64,000 nucleotides of DNA from Acidobacteria bacterium Mor1 (GCA_001664505.1 CP011806.1:3181509-3245508), one strand, 5' to 3'. Shown: positions 21,316 to 30,698, counted from the first letter of the stretch. Translations and numbers: made by a program. Notes: generated from the letters alone by a model not told the origin.

Positions 21316-21359
21316 CGCTCGTGGAGCGTGGGGCGTGTTCCGGGGGGCTTGGAACACGC
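21316..21359 (+). other. Tandem hairpins between ftsA and ftsZ
   Basis: A small stem CGCTC/GAGCG (21316-21328) is followed by a perfect 9-bp stem GCGTGTTCC/GGAACACGC (21333-21341 with 21351-21359; loop GGGGGGCTT). No U-run follows. These are the only sizeable gap and structure inside an otherwise overlapping cluster. They could be an mRNA processing or stability element that sets FtsZ apart from FtsA (inference). Confidence 0.6.
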
Positions 21360-21402
21360 GATGGTTACGTGGGGCTTCTGAACCGGATACAAGGGGACTG
21401 AG

Positions 21403-22653
21403 ATGATCACGATGGACGATAACGACGATCGCGGCGCTCGAGATATGTCGTTCGAAGACGGCGTGATGTCGCCGGCCAACATTCGCGTCGTCGGCGTGGG
21501 TGGCGGCGGCGGCAACGCGGTCAACCGCATGATCGCGGCGGGCGTGCAGGGGGTCGAGTTTCTGGCGGCCAACACCGACTGCCAGGCGCTGACCTCGAAC
21601 CGCGCGCCGACCAAGCTCCAGCTGGGCAGCAAGCTGACCAAGGGGCTCGGTGTCGGCGGCAACCCGGAGATCGGCCGCAGCTCCGCCCTCGAGGACACCG
21701 AGATGGTGGTCGAGGCGTTGGGCGGCGCGGACATGGTCTTCGTCACCGCCGGCATGGGAGGCGGCACCGGTACCGGTGCGGCGCCGATCATCGCCAACCT
21801 CGCCCGGGAGATGGGTGCGCTGGTGGTCGCGGTGGTGACCCTGCCCTTCTCCTTCGAGGGACGGCGCCGGCAAAAGCAGGCCCAGCAGGGTCTGGCCCAG
21901 CTCAAGCAGATGGTCGACACCGTGATCACCATCCCCAACGACAAGCTGCTGCACACCGTCGGCCGCGACACGCCGCTGACCGAGGCCTTCGTGCTGGCCG
22001 ACGACATCCTGCGCCAGGCGGTCCAGGGCATCTCCGACCTGATCACCGTGCCCGGCGAGATCAACCTGGACTTCGCCGACGTCAAGACGGTGATGGCCGG
22101 CATGGGCATGGCGCTGATGGGCACCGGTTGCGCCGAGGGTGAGCACCGTTCGGTGGAAGCGGCCCAGCGGGCGATCTCCTCTCCGCTGCTCGAGGACGCT
22201 TCGATCCATGGCGCCCGGGGCGTCTTGATCAACGTCACCGGCGGCGAGGACATGACCCTGCACGAGGTCAGCGAAGCGGCGGATATCGTTCAGGAAGCCG
22301 CGGACCCCGACGCCAACATCATCTTCGGCACCGTGGTCGACCGGGCGCTCCAGGGCCAGATCAAGGTCACCGTGATCGCCACCGGATTCGTGCGGGAGGA
22401 GATCCGCGAGGACATCCGTCAGAACCACGAATTCGAAGAAAGCCCCGCTATCCCGGCGCCCCAAGAGGCCCCCGCGGCTGCCCCCGCCGCCAGTCCCGAG
22501 CCGGCCCGCACCGAGGAGCCCCAACCGGCCAACCCCTACTCCAGTTCGGAGAGCTTCGACTTCGACAGCTCCGACGAAGGGATGATGCCTAATTTTGGTA
22601 ACATGAAGGACGATCTCGACGTACCTGCTTTCTTACGGAAGCAAATGGACTGA
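21403..22653 (+). CDS. ftsZ: Cell division GTPase FtsZ
   Basis: 416 aa, the tubulin-like GTPase that forms the division ring. An acidic N-terminal extension of about 25 residues precedes [18 protein letters not shown]. The tubulin signature is [11 protein letters not shown]7 loop region [17 protein letters not shown] Pro/Ala-rich linker (about 350-385) leads to the C-terminal conserved peptide [12 protein letters not shown], which binds FtsA. The ATG has AAGGGGA upstream. The next gene starts 8 nt after the stop. Confidence 0.98.
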   Translation: MITMDDNDDRGARDMSFEDGVMSPANIRVVGVGGGGGNAVNRMIAAGVQGVEFLAANTDCQALTSNRAPTKLQLGSKLTKGLGVGGNPEIGRSSALEDTEMVVEALGGADMVFVTAGMGGGTGTGAAPIIANLAREMGALVVAVVTLPFSFEGRRRQKQAQQGLAQLKQMVDTVITIPNDKLLHTVGRDTPLTEAFVLADDILRQAVQGISDLITVPGEINLDFADVKTVMAGMGMALMGTGCAEGEHRSVEAAQRAISSPLLEDASIHGARGVLINVTGGEDMTLHEVSEAADIVQEAADPDANIIFGTVVDRALQGQIKVTVIATGFVREEIREDIRQNHEFEESPAIPAPQEAPAAAPAASPEPARTEEPQPANPYSSSESFDFDSSDEGMMPNFGNMKDDLDVPAFLRKQMD

Positions 22654-22661
22654 GGGCGCTC

Positions 22662-23696
22662 ATGAGCCACACCGCGCACCAGCGGGCGAGTTACAAGCTG
22701 CTGGTCGTCGACGACGACCCGCAAACCGCCCGACTGGTCCGCTCGTGGTACGAAGGGCGCCCCTACGAAATCTTCGAGGCCGCCGACGGCGCGGCGGGCC
22801 TCGAGATGGCCCGCAGTGTCGAGCCGGACCTGATGCTGCTCGACCTGCGCATGCCCAAGGTCGACGGGCTGACCGTGGCCCGCACCATCAAAACCGATCC
22901 CCGCCTTCGGACCATCCCGATCATCCTGCTGACCGCCTGCCGCGATGTCGACGACAAGGTCGAGGCCTTCTCCGCCGGCGCCGACGACTACGTGACCAAG
23001 CCCTTCGCTTTCGAAGAGGTCGACGCCCGCATCCAGGCGATGCTGCGCCGCCGGGAACAATGGGTCGGACTGGTCTCCACCGTCGCCGACCTCCGCGAGA
23101 GCAACGCCCGGCTCGAGCAGCTGCTGATCACCGACGAGAAGACCGGCCTGCACAACTTCCGCGAGTTCCAGCGCAAGCTGACCGAGGAGTTCCAGCGCGC
23201 CGAACGCTACGACATGCCCCTGGCGCTGGTGCTGTTCGACATCGACCACTTCAAGGTGCTCAACGACACCCTGGGACACGTGGCCGGCGACAAGGCGCTG
23301 CGTGAGTTCGCGACATTGGTTGCGGGAGGCGCCCGCAACACCGACACCGCGGCACGCTACGGCGGCGAGGAATTCGCCGTGATCCTGCCCCACACCGATT
23401 CCGAGATGGCCGCCCGAGTGGCCGAACGCATCCGCAAGGCGGTCGAGGCCTTCGTCTTTCTCGACGATGAGGTCCCGACGCGGATCACCGTGTCGGGCGG
23501 CGTCGCCGGGTACCCCGAATCCGACGACACCGACTCGGTGGACGCGCTGGTGCGGGCGGCGGACAAGGCGCTCTACCGCGCCAAGAGCGGCGGCCGCAAC
23601 CGGATCGTGATCGCCGACGAACGCCAGGAACCCCGCCGGCCCAAGAGCCACCGCCGGCGCACCGGCGTCAACCGCCCGATCGTCCCGCGGGACTAG
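22662..23696 (+). CDS. Response regulator with GGDEF domain (PleD-like diguanylate cyclase)
   Basis: 344 aa. The receiver domain has D17-D19, phospho-acceptor D61 (MLLDLRMPKVDGL) and K113 (VTKPF). After a short helical linker comes a GGDEF domain with an intact active site GGEEF (234-238). R225-x-x-D228 lies exactly five residues before GG, the position of the allosteric inhibitory I-site, so product inhibition is likely. The family makes cyclic di-GMP from two GTP when phosphorylated. It is only 8 nt behind ftsZ and probably co-transcribed with the division genes. No cognate kinase is adjacent. Confidence 0.93.
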   Translation: MSHTAHQRASYKLLVVDDDPQTARLVRSWYEGRPYEIFEAADGAAGLEMARSVEPDLMLLDLRMPKVDGLTVARTIKTDPRLRTIPIILLTACRDVDDKVEAFSAGADDYVTKPFAFEEVDARIQAMLRRREQWVGLVSTVADLRESNARLEQLLITDEKTGLHNFREFQRKLTEEFQRAERYDMPLALVLFDIDHFKVLNDTLGHVAGDKALREFATLVAGGARNTDTAARYGGEEFAVILPHTDSEMAARVAERIRKAVEAFVFLDDEVPTRITVSGGVAGYPESDDTDSVDALVRAADKALYRAKSGGRNRIVIADERQEPRRPKSHRRRTGVNRPIVPRD

Positions 23697-23699
23697 GGT

Positions 23700-25253
23700 T
23701 CACCCACGCCGAGCGCGGATCATCAGCGCCATCAAGCCGGCGATCGCGATCCAGGCGACCAGCTCACCCACCCGGTTGTAGAGCGTCCGCGCTTCCATGA
23801 GCGCGACGTCGTCGACCCCCGCGGTCTCGACGAATAGCGGCGTCCTACCCCGGTAGCGCCCCAGCGGATCGAGAAACCCGGAGATCCCGGTGTTGGCGAC
23901 GCGCACGTACGACGTGCGGTTCTCGATCGCCCGCAAACGCAGCACGTCGGCAAGGTAGGGCTGGAACAACGTGTCGCCGAACCAGGCGTCGTTGGTGATC
24001 ACCACCTGCAGGTTGGCGCCGGCGTTGCGCAGGCCGCGCGGAAGGTCCTGAAACAGCTGCTCGTAGCAAACGAGGGTGCCGATGCGGGCGTCGCCGACTT
24101 CCATGATCGCCGTCGCCGGACCGGGCGTGAACCCGCCGACGATCCAACGCCACTCGCCGCCGGACTTGCCCTCGAGCAACGGTCCGAGGAAGCGCCGGAA
24201 GGGCAACCCTTCGGTGAAAGGCACGAGATAAACCTTGGCGCCCCAGGTCTCGTCGAGAGTTCCGTCCTCGTGAACCAGGATCGCCGCGTTGTACAGCTCA
24301 TCGTTGGCCGGGTCGTCGTCGTGCCGCCAGTACTCGACGCCGACCAGCATGGCGACCTCGCGGGTGCGGGCCAACGCCTGGACCTCGGCCATGCGATAGG
24401 TATCGGGCTTCTCCAGATGGTGATAGAGCGGCCAGGGTCGCGAGCTCTCGGGCCAGATCACGAACTCCGCTCCCTGTTCGACCACCTCCTGGGTGCGGGT
24501 GCGCAGCGCTTCCCATTCACGCTGTTCGTGACCGTCGCCCCGCTTGACCTGAATCGGAATGTTGGGCTGCACGAAGCCGATGCGCATGGTCGGCGCCGCT
24601 TCCAACCGGGCCTGATGATGTTGCCAGGACCAGGCGTCGTAGCCGAGCACGGCGACCCACAGCAACGCGAACCCGATCCAACCGCGGCGTCGATCGGATC
24701 GATAGAACCCCTGAAGCCCCTGGAACACACAGCCGTTGATCATCAGCAGGAACGCCGTCACGCCGTAGAGCCCGAACAGGTCGGCAAACTGCACCAACCA
24801 CGGGAACTTGGCCAGCGAGTGCCCCAAATGATCGGCGGTCATGCGTAGGTCGCCCCAGGAGCCGGCCCACTCGAAGGGGATCCATGCCGCGGGGAGCAGC
24901 CAGACGTAGGACAACCCGGTTCGCCGGCGCAGCCAGCCGAGGAGCGCGAAGGTCAGCGCGAAGCGAATGCCGTACGCCATCACGATGCTGACGTACATGA
25001 CCCAGGCGAGCCATGAGATCTCCGCCATGGCGTAGTGGAAGTAGAGCGCGATGCCGTGACCGATGAAGCCGAAGAGGAACCCGGCCCACATGCGGCGCAG
25101 GCGCGGAGCTTCCGGCTCCCGCTCGAGCCAGATCAGCATCGGCAGGAACAGCACGAAGTTGGCCACCAGCGTCGACGAGTAGTACGCCAGCACCAGCAAG
25201 AGCCCCGAGGCTGCCGGCAGGCGCCACAGCGAATGGGGATCGCGGTTCAACAC
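23700..25253 (-). CDS. lnt: Apolipoprotein N-acyltransferase Lnt
   Basis: About 517 aa from GTG 25253, 7 nt after the fabF stop; GTG 25298 is an overlapping alternative. The N-terminal half has about six membrane helices (GLLLVLAYYSSTLVANFVLF, FGLYGVTAFLLMING). The C-terminal half is a periplasmic nitrilase domain with the catalytic triad E269 (VIWPESSRPW), K340 (AKVYLVPFTEGLPF) and C396 (GTLVCYEQLF). Lnt adds the third acyl chain to lipoproteins in the inner membrane, which fits the many lipoproteins in this window. It ends 3 nt from the convergent GGDEF gene. Confidence 0.94.
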   Translation of the reverse strand: MLNRDPHSLWRLPAASGLLLVLAYYSSTLVANFVLFLPMLIWLEREPEAPRLRRMWAGFLFGFIGHGIALYFHYAMAEISWLAWVMYVSIVMAYGIRFALTFALLGWLRRRTGLSYVWLLPAAWIPFEWAGSWGDLRMTADHLGHSLAKFPWLVQFADLFGLYGVTAFLLMINGCVFQGLQGFYRSDRRRGWIGFALLWVAVLGYDAWSWQHHQARLEAAPTMRIGFVQPNIPIQVKRGDGHEQREWEALRTRTQEVVEQGAEFVIWPESSRPWPLYHHLEKPDTYRMAEVQALARTREVAMLVGVEYWRHDDDPANDELYNAAILVHEDGTLDETWGAKVYLVPFTEGLPFRRFLGPLLEGKSGGEWRWIVGGFTPGPATAIMEVGDARIGTLVCYEQLFQDLPRGLRNAGANLQVVITNDAWFGDTLFQPYLADVLRLRAIENRTSYVRVANTGISGFLDPLGRYRGRTPLFVETAGVDDVALMEARTLYNRVGELVAWIAIAGLMALMIRARRG

Positions 25254-25260
25254 GGGAAGA

Positions 25261-26550
25261 TCAGACGGCGGAGAACACCAGGCAGGCGTTGTGTCCACCG
25301 AAACCGTAGGAGGTCTTGATCGCCAATTGCGGCCGCGACTCCAGCGGCGTGTTGGCTACCAGGTTGACCTCGGCGTCGGGATCGGGGGTTTCGTAGTTTA
25401 TCGTCGGCGTGATCACGCCGCGCTGCATCGAGAGCGACAGCGCCGCGCTTTCCATCGGACCGCTGGCGCCGATGCCGTGACCGGTCATCGACTTGACGGC
25501 GGTAACCGTCACCTCGCCGGCCCGCGCACCGAACAGTTCCCGGAAGACCTTCGCTTCCGTACGATCGTTGAGCAACGTCGAGGTGCCGTGTGCGTTGACG
25601 TGGTCGACATCGTCGACGCTCATCCCGGCGGTGGCCAGGGCGCTTTCGATCAGGCGGCGGATGGCCACCCCGGTGTCGTCGATCTGCATCATGGAATGGG
25701 CGTCGCAATTGCTGGCGTAGCCGCTGATCGCGCCGTAGATCCGCGCACCCCGGGCCCGGGCGAAGGACTCCCGCTCCAGCACCAGGATCGCGGAACCCTC
25801 ACCGATGACGAAGCCGTCCCGGTCCTTGTCGAAGGGCCGGCTGGCCCGGGTGGGATCGTCGTTGCGCACCGACATGGTCTTGAGCCGGTCGAAGCCCATC
25901 ATGCAGTAGCCGTCGTGGTCACCGGCGACCCCTTCGGCGCCCCCGGCGATCATCACGTCCGCTTCGCCGCGGGACAACGAGCGCCAGGCCTCGCCCAACG
26001 CCATGGTGCCCGCAGCGCAGGCGGTACTGAGCGCCTTGCATTCGGCCCGGGCACCGAAACGGATTGCGATCTGCCCCGCCACCGCGTTGGGGATCAACAT
26101 CGGCAGGGCGTAGCGCTTGACGTGAGTACGGTTGTGTTCGGCGATCCAGTTGGCGTGGGTCTGTTCGAGAGTGGTGATGCCGCCGATTCCGGAACCCAGC
26201 GAGCTACCCAGCCTCCAGGGATCCACCCCCTCGACCACGAGCTGGTCCCGGCGCTCGGCACTGGGCGTCAACTCGAAGCCGGCATCGGTCAACGCTTCGT
26301 GGGCAGCGGCGAGACCGAAATGGGTGGTGCGGTCGAGCAGCGAGACCTGCCGGGCAGGAACTCCTTGCTGCTTCGGTTCGAACCCCATGATCGGCGAGCC
26401 GATGCGTGAAGACAGTCCGGCAACCGCCGGGTTCTCCAGGGACACGGCCCCGGAGCGGCCTGCCAGACATGCTTGCCAGAAGGATTCGCGATCGGTCCCG
26501 ATCGGACTGACCACGCCGACGCCGGTAATGACGACGCGTTCCGATTCCAA
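25261..26550 (-). CDS. fabF: Beta-ketoacyl-ACP synthase II (FabF-like)
   Basis: 429 aa, a decarboxylating condensing enzyme of fatty-acid elongation. Cys-His-His active site: C178 (ALSTACAAGT), H321 (VNAHGTSTLLND) and H358 (KSMTGHGIGASG), with K353 of the same motif. The N-terminus VVITGVGVVSPIG and the C-terminal SYGFGGHNACLVF are typical. No acpP or other fab gene is adjacent, so a role outside bulk fatty-acid synthesis is possible. lnt follows on the same strand, which would pair fatty-acid elongation with lipoprotein acylation. Confidence 0.93.
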   Translation of the reverse strand: MESERVVITGVGVVSPIGTDRESFWQACLAGRSGAVSLENPAVAGLSSRIGSPIMGFEPKQQGVPARQVSLLDRTTHFGLAAAHEALTDAGFELTPSAERRDQLVVEGVDPWRLGSSLGSGIGGITTLEQTHANWIAEHNRTHVKRYALPMLIPNAVAGQIAIRFGARAECKALSTACAAGTMALGEAWRSLSRGEADVMIAGGAEGVAGDHDGYCMMGFDRLKTMSVRNDDPTRASRPFDKDRDGFVIGEGSAILVLERESFARARGARIYGAISGYASNCDAHSMMQIDDTGVAIRRLIESALATAGMSVDDVDHVNAHGTSTLLNDRTEAKVFRELFGARAGEVTVTAVKSMTGHGIGASGPMESAALSLSMQRGVITPTINYETPDPDAEVNLVANTPLESRPQLAIKTSYGFGGHNACLVFSAV

Positions 26551-26578
26551 CGAGGATGCTCCCGCCTGAAAACAGCAA

Positions 26579-26600
26579 CGTCCGGGTGCTGACCCGGACG
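26579..26600. other. Inverted repeat in the divergent fabF/CYTH intergenic region
   Basis: CGTCCGGGT and ACCCGGACG form a perfect 9-bp inverted repeat around a 4-nt centre (GCTG), 28 bp upstream of the fabF start and 46 bp upstream of the CYTH gene. It could be an operator serving either direction. No U-run flanks it. Confidence 0.5.
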
Positions 26601-26645
26601 ACCCAAGAACGTCTATCTCACTGAAAATAGAGGAAGAATGCTAAC

Positions 26646-27230
26646 ATGTGCCGAATGACGGTGTCCAGGAAAGAGATCGAGATCAAACTGCGCTACGACA
26701 CGGTCGACGAGGCTCGGCGAGCGATCGACGCCCTCGGCGCAACTCTGGTCGAAGACCGGGTGTTCGAAGATAACGTTCTGTGGGACACGCCCGAAGCGAC
26801 CCTGCGTGCGTCGCAGCAGATGCTGCGGCTCCGCCAACGGGGCCCACGGACGATCCTGACCCACAAATCGAATCCCTCGCGGGATACCGTGCACAAGGTC
26901 TGGGAAGAACACGAGACCGTCGTCGAGGATTTCGACGAAATGCGCCGCATCCTGGAGCTTCTGGGGTACCGGCCCAGCTGGCGCTATCAGAAGTACCGCT
27001 CCCGATTGAAGCTCGACGGGCTCGAGTTCTGCCTCGATGAAACCCCGCTCGGCTGCTTCGTGGAGCTCGAGGGCGCCGCGGAGGCAATCGATGCCGCCGC
27101 CGCCCGCATGGGAAAGACCGTGGACGACTACATCGCCCTGAGCTATCGCGAACTTTTCGACGAGGCCCGGGAGCGCGGCGAGATCGGCGCCGAAAACTTG
27201 ATGGTGGAAGACCACCCGGCTGACTCCTAG
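26646..27230 (+). CDS. CYTH-domain protein (class IV adenylate cyclase / thiamine triphosphatase superfamily)
   Basis: 194 aa. The N-terminal EIEIKLRY is the ExExK signature of the CYTH fold, followed by the beta-tunnel charged strands MLRLRQRG, TILTHKSNP, HETVVEDFDEM, RYQKYRSRLKL and CFVELEG. The superfamily binds triphosphate-containing ligands with divalent metal; members are adenylate cyclases, thiamine triphosphatases or polyphosphatases, and sequence alone does not decide here. A ribosome site (AGGAAG) precedes ATG 26646; ATG 26655 is an alternative. It is 13 nt upstream of the MurU-like gene and probably in one operon with it. Confidence 0.85.
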   Translation: MCRMTVSRKEIEIKLRYDTVDEARRAIDALGATLVEDRVFEDNVLWDTPEATLRASQQMLRLRQRGPRTILTHKSNPSRDTVHKVWEEHETVVEDFDEMRRILELLGYRPSWRYQKYRSRLKLDGLEFCLDETPLGCFVELEGAAEAIDAAAARMGKTVDDYIALSYRELFDEARERGEIGAENLMVEDHPADS

Positions 27231-27243
27231 GATCCTCCGACCG

Positions 27244-28314
27244 ATGAAAGCGATGCTGCTCGCGGCGGGGCTCGGCACGCGCATGCTGCCGCTGACCCTG
27301 ACCGCCCCCAAACCCTTGCTCCCGGTGCTCGGCCGGGCCATGGCGCGCCAGACCCTGCGGCGGTTGGCCCGTTTCGGCGTCGAGCGAGCGGTGCTCAACC
27401 TGCACCACATGCCCGACCGGGTGCGGGATGACCTGGGCGAAGGGGACGAGGACGGCCTCCCCGGTCTGAGCTACACCCACGAACCGCAACTGCTGGGCAC
27501 CGGCGGCGGAATCGGCAACGCCGCACCGCACCTGCGCGGTGATGGAGCGTTCCTCGTTTGCAACGGCGACTTCCTGGCCGATATCGATCTCGACGCGGCT
27601 CGGAGGCATCACCGGGAGAGCGGCATGTTGGCCACTCTCGTCGTCACCGCTTGCCGCCCCGGCTACTCGGTCGTCGAGATCGATGCCGGCGGCCGGATCG
27701 CCTCCCTGGCGGGGCTGCCGCGCCAGGTGGGTGCAGATGCCGCGCGCAGGGGCCTGTTCACCGGCGTCCACATCATGGAAGAGTCGGTGCTGGAACGCAT
27801 TCCCCGGGAAGGGCCGAGCAGCATCGTGCGGGACGTCTATCTGGATCTGATCGAAGAAGGCAAGCTGGGGAGCTTCGTCCATCCCGGATTCTGGTGGGAG
27901 TTCGGCTCCCCGGCGCTGTACCTCGACGGCTCGATGAAGCTGCTGCGGCTCAGCGCGGAACAACGGTCAGCCGTCGGCGACTTCGATCCCGTGCGCGAAC
28001 AGGGCGAGGCCCGGGTCGCTTTCGGTGCCGGCGCCAAGCTGGACGCCACGGCGAGCCTCCACGGCGGCGTGGCCCTCGGGTTTGCCGCCTTCGTCGGCCG
28101 CGGCGCCCGGATCCAGGATTCGATCGTGATGCCCGAGGCCTGGGTCGGTCCGGATGTACGGCTCAGCCGTTCGATCGTCGGCGGGGGCGTCGAGGTGCGT
28201 GAGGGTTTCGAGGGGGACGGGCTGGTCCTGGCCCAGGACCCCGGCGGGAAAACTCCGCTACCCCCGGGCTGCAGGCGACAGGACGGCATCCTGATCGCTC
28301 CGATCGAGGGCTAG
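27244..28314 (+). CDS. Sugar-1-phosphate nucleotidyltransferase, MurU-like
   Basis: 356 aa. The N-terminal nucleotidyltransferase signature is AMLLAAGLGTRMLPLTLTAP with KPLLPVLGR, then GTGGGIGNA and the metal-binding CNGDF. The C-terminal part (about 255-350) has hexapeptide-like repeats of a left-handed beta-helix. MurU of Pseudomonas converts MurNAc-1-phosphate to UDP-MurNAc in peptidoglycan recycling but lacks this extension. The immediately following AmgK-like kinase supports that role. A mannose-1-phosphate guanylyltransferase-like activity is the main alternative. Confidence 0.75.
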   Translation: MKAMLLAAGLGTRMLPLTLTAPKPLLPVLGRAMARQTLRRLARFGVERAVLNLHHMPDRVRDDLGEGDEDGLPGLSYTHEPQLLGTGGGIGNAAPHLRGDGAFLVCNGDFLADIDLDAARRHHRESGMLATLVVTACRPGYSVVEIDAGGRIASLAGLPRQVGADAARRGLFTGVHIMEESVLERIPREGPSSIVRDVYLDLIEEGKLGSFVHPGFWWEFGSPALYLDGSMKLLRLSAEQRSAVGDFDPVREQGEARVAFGAGAKLDATASLHGGVALGFAAFVGRGARIQDSIVMPEAWVGPDVRLSRSIVGGGVEVREGFEGDGLVLAQDPGGKTPLPPGCRRQDGILIAPIEG

Positions 28315-28319
28315 GCCCC

Positions 28320-29348
28320 ATGCGGGACGCACTGCAACGCGAACTCGAGGCGCGGCATCCCGCCGCGCGGATCGAACCGCTGGCCGGCGATGCCTCGACC
28401 CGGCGGTTCTACCGTCTCCGGCCGGCGCGGTCCGGCGACGGGCAGCATCGCTCCCTGGTCGTCATGGACTATGGCGAAGCGGTGGCCCCCGGCGATATCG
28501 CCAAGACGGCCCTTTTCCAACAGGCTGGGCTGCGGGTTCCGAGAATCGAGCATGTTTTCGACTGCGGCGGAGCGCTGCTGCTGGAAGACCTCGGCGACCG
28601 GACCCTCGAGCAAGAAGTCCTAGACGAGTTGCGGAGCGGCCCCGAAGCTGACGGACCGGCCCGGCGGCTTTACGACCTCGCCGTCGACCTGGCTGCCGAC
28701 ATTGCACGCCAGGGCAGCGAGGCCCTGGCCGCCGAGGCGGACGATCCCGGCCGCTCCCGACTCGACGCCGCCCGCTTCCGCTTCGAAATGGACTTCTTCC
28801 TCGAACACTACGCCAGCGCCCTGATGGGTTGCTCGCGGGCAGCGGGACTACGGGAAGCGCTTCACGATCTGGCCGACCGGGCGGCGTCCGGCCCTCAAGT
28901 GCTCTGCCACCGGGATTACCACAGCCGCAACCTGATGGTCCTGTCGGACTCGTCGAATGCCGACAGCCTGGCGCTGGCCATGGTGGATATCCAGGATGCC
29001 CAGCCCGGGCCGGACACCTACGATCTGGCTTCCCTGCTGCGGGATGCCTACGTCGACGTTCCCGAGGGTTGGGTCGACCCGTTCCTCGAGCGCTTCGCCC
29101 GCCGGGCCCGGCTCGAAGATGCCGGCCAGGAAAGCCTTCGGCGGCGTTTCGACCTGGTCGCGGCCGAGCGCATGATCAAGGCGTTGGGGACCTTCGGCTT
29201 TCAGGCGACGAGCCGCAGCCAGGACCGCTACCTGGAAGGAGTGCCCCGCACCCTGCGGCGGCTCACCTCGACGCTTCCCCGCCTTGACCAGGGCGCCACG
29301 CTCCTGGAACTCCTCGACCGGTCCGGCCTGCTCACCCCGCCGCGCTAG
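28320..29348 (+). CDS. AmgK-like sugar kinase (aminoglycoside phosphotransferase fold)
   Basis: 342 aa. The APH-fold kinase signature is CHRDYHSRNLM (catalytic Asp) with the metal-binding VDIQDAQPGPDTYDLASLLR. AmgK phosphorylates the anomeric hydroxyl of MurNAc/GlcNAc, feeding MurU, and the gene order murU-amgK is the recognised recycling pair. It starts 5 nt after the MurU-like gene. Its TAG stop lies in a CTAG that also supplies the stop of the convergent TldE-like gene. The recycling role is inferred from fold and partner. Confidence 0.8.
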   Translation: MRDALQRELEARHPAARIEPLAGDASTRRFYRLRPARSGDGQHRSLVVMDYGEAVAPGDIAKTALFQQAGLRVPRIEHVFDCGGALLLEDLGDRTLEQEVLDELRSGPEADGPARRLYDLAVDLAADIARQGSEALAAEADDPGRSRLDAARFRFEMDFFLEHYASALMGCSRAAGLREALHDLADRAASGPQVLCHRDYHSRNLMVLSDSSNADSLALAMVDIQDAQPGPDTYDLASLLRDAYVDVPEGWVDPFLERFARRARLEDAGQESLRRRFDLVAAERMIKALGTFGFQATSRSQDRYLEGVPRTLRRLTSTLPRLDQGATLLELLDRSGLLTPPR

Positions 29349-30610
29349 CCGCGGACCCGATCCAGCGGATCCAACAGCAGCCAGGGCACCTCGACCCCGA
29401 GGTGCGAGCGATAGGGAGTTCCCACCGCCGCCCGGCACGCGCGCACCAGCGTGTAGGGCGCGACCTCGACGGCGCAGCGCCGGGGCGCGCCGGCCGGCCC
29501 CCCTTCATCGAGGGCCTGCAGTTCCAGGTCCAGGAGCCAGCCCGCCTCGACCGGATCGATCCGCGCCGCGGTGACGACCCAGGCCGACGAGGGGAAACCC
29601 TCGCTACCCGCCTTCACGCGAAGGTGGGCCGGACGCGGCTCGGGCCGGTCGCGGAACGAGCCGCGACGCAGACTGCCGACCGGATGGACTGCCGCATCGA
29701 CGGTGCGGCCCGCGGCGAGGACACGGCGGGCAGTAGGGAACCCGGCGTCGTCGAACAGGCCGCCGAACGGGGCGCCCGGCTCTCGGGGTGCATCTTCGAT
29801 GAACCACCCGGGGCCGACAGGGGCGCCGAGCTGTGCCGCCCCACCGTGCACATCAGCCACCAGAGCGGCAACCCACTCCGAGGCCAGCACCGGCGGAACC
29901 AGCCAGGGCGCATCCGCCGACAGGAGGTGATCGGGCGCTCCGGCGTCTCCCCAGAGCGGAGTCGCCTCGACCCAGGGCCGGGCATCCAGCTCCTCGGCGC
30001 CCTCGGCCAGGAGGGCACATCGCAGGGCGGGGCGATCCCCGCTCTCGGGCTGGAGCCACACGTCGGCGGAGACGCGGCGGCGGCTGCGTGAAGCGGACAG
30101 ACCGTCGCCTGCCGCCAGCGCCTCGAACACATGGACCCCGTCGACCTGCCCGCTGATCACCCGCCAGCCTCGTCCCCGCCCACGGCCCGCTCCCTCCAGC
30201 GTGGCGCATACCCGGTCGAGAGCCGCCTCGAGTTGTGGCCGATCGAGGGGGGACCGGGCGGACTCGCGATGGTCCTCCAGACCGGAATCCTCACCCCACA
30301 GCGTGGCGTCATCGACGGGTGACCACTCCCCCTGCAGCGCCCGGTCGAGCACCCGATGGACCGAGAGCGGCCCCGACCCGGAGGCGGAGGCGAAGGCAGC
30401 GCGCTGATCGATGCTGAGCAGGCGGATGGCCACCCCCTGGTCGTGCCCCCGGGAGGATCTCGCCCGGCCGCCGAGCATCCGATCCCTTCGGACCGAGTGC
30501 ACCTCGGCCTCCCGGCGGTAGAGTTCGACCTGATGGCGAGGGACCCTTGTCAGGATCAGGGCAAGTTCTTCCCCCAGCCTGGTTCGTAGCTCGAGAGCGC
30601 GCTCGCTCAT
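29345..30610 (-). CDS. TldE/PmbA-like subunit of the TldD/TldE protease
   Basis: About 421 aa from ATG 30610 (a TTG at 30640 is also in frame). No HExxxH motif is present, as expected for the TldE/PmbA partner. N-terminal SERALELRTRLGEELALIL is similar in nature to TldD/PmbA domain 1. The C-terminal part is poorly conserved and I rely mainly on its position 88 nt after a clear TldD. In known systems TldD-TldE forms a heterodimer that cleaves unfolded peptides threaded through a narrow channel, including microcin and modified peptide precursors. Confidence 0.62.
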   Translation of the reverse strand: MSERALELRTRLGEELALILTRVPRHQVELYRREAEVHSVRRDRMLGGRARSSRGHDQGVAIRLLSIDQRAAFASASGSGPLSVHRVLDRALQGEWSPVDDATLWGEDSGLEDHRESARSPLDRPQLEAALDRVCATLEGAGRGRGRGWRVISGQVDGVHVFEALAAGDGLSASRSRRRVSADVWLQPESGDRPALRCALLAEGAEELDARPWVEATPLWGDAGAPDHLLSADAPWLVPPVLASEWVAALVADVHGGAAQLGAPVGPGWFIEDAPREPGAPFGGLFDDAGFPTARRVLAAGRTVDAAVHPVGSLRRGSFRDRPEPRPAHLRVKAGSEGFPSSAWVVTAARIDPVEAGWLLDLELQALDEGGPAGAPRRCAVEVAPYTLVRACRAAVGTPYRSHLGVEVPWLLLDPLDRVRG

Positions 30611-30698
30611 TGGTTTTCCCGGCTCCATGACCTTAACCAACCGCCGGTTGCACGACCTTGATCAAGCGACCAGCGAACCCTGATCAAGGCCCGCGCAA

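Noticed and set aside
19924-22524. An 866-codon minus-strand frame opposite ftsA and ftsZ
   Set aside because: Lies wholly across ftsA and ftsZ, has no recognisable domain and no ribosome site; a GC-driven shadow.
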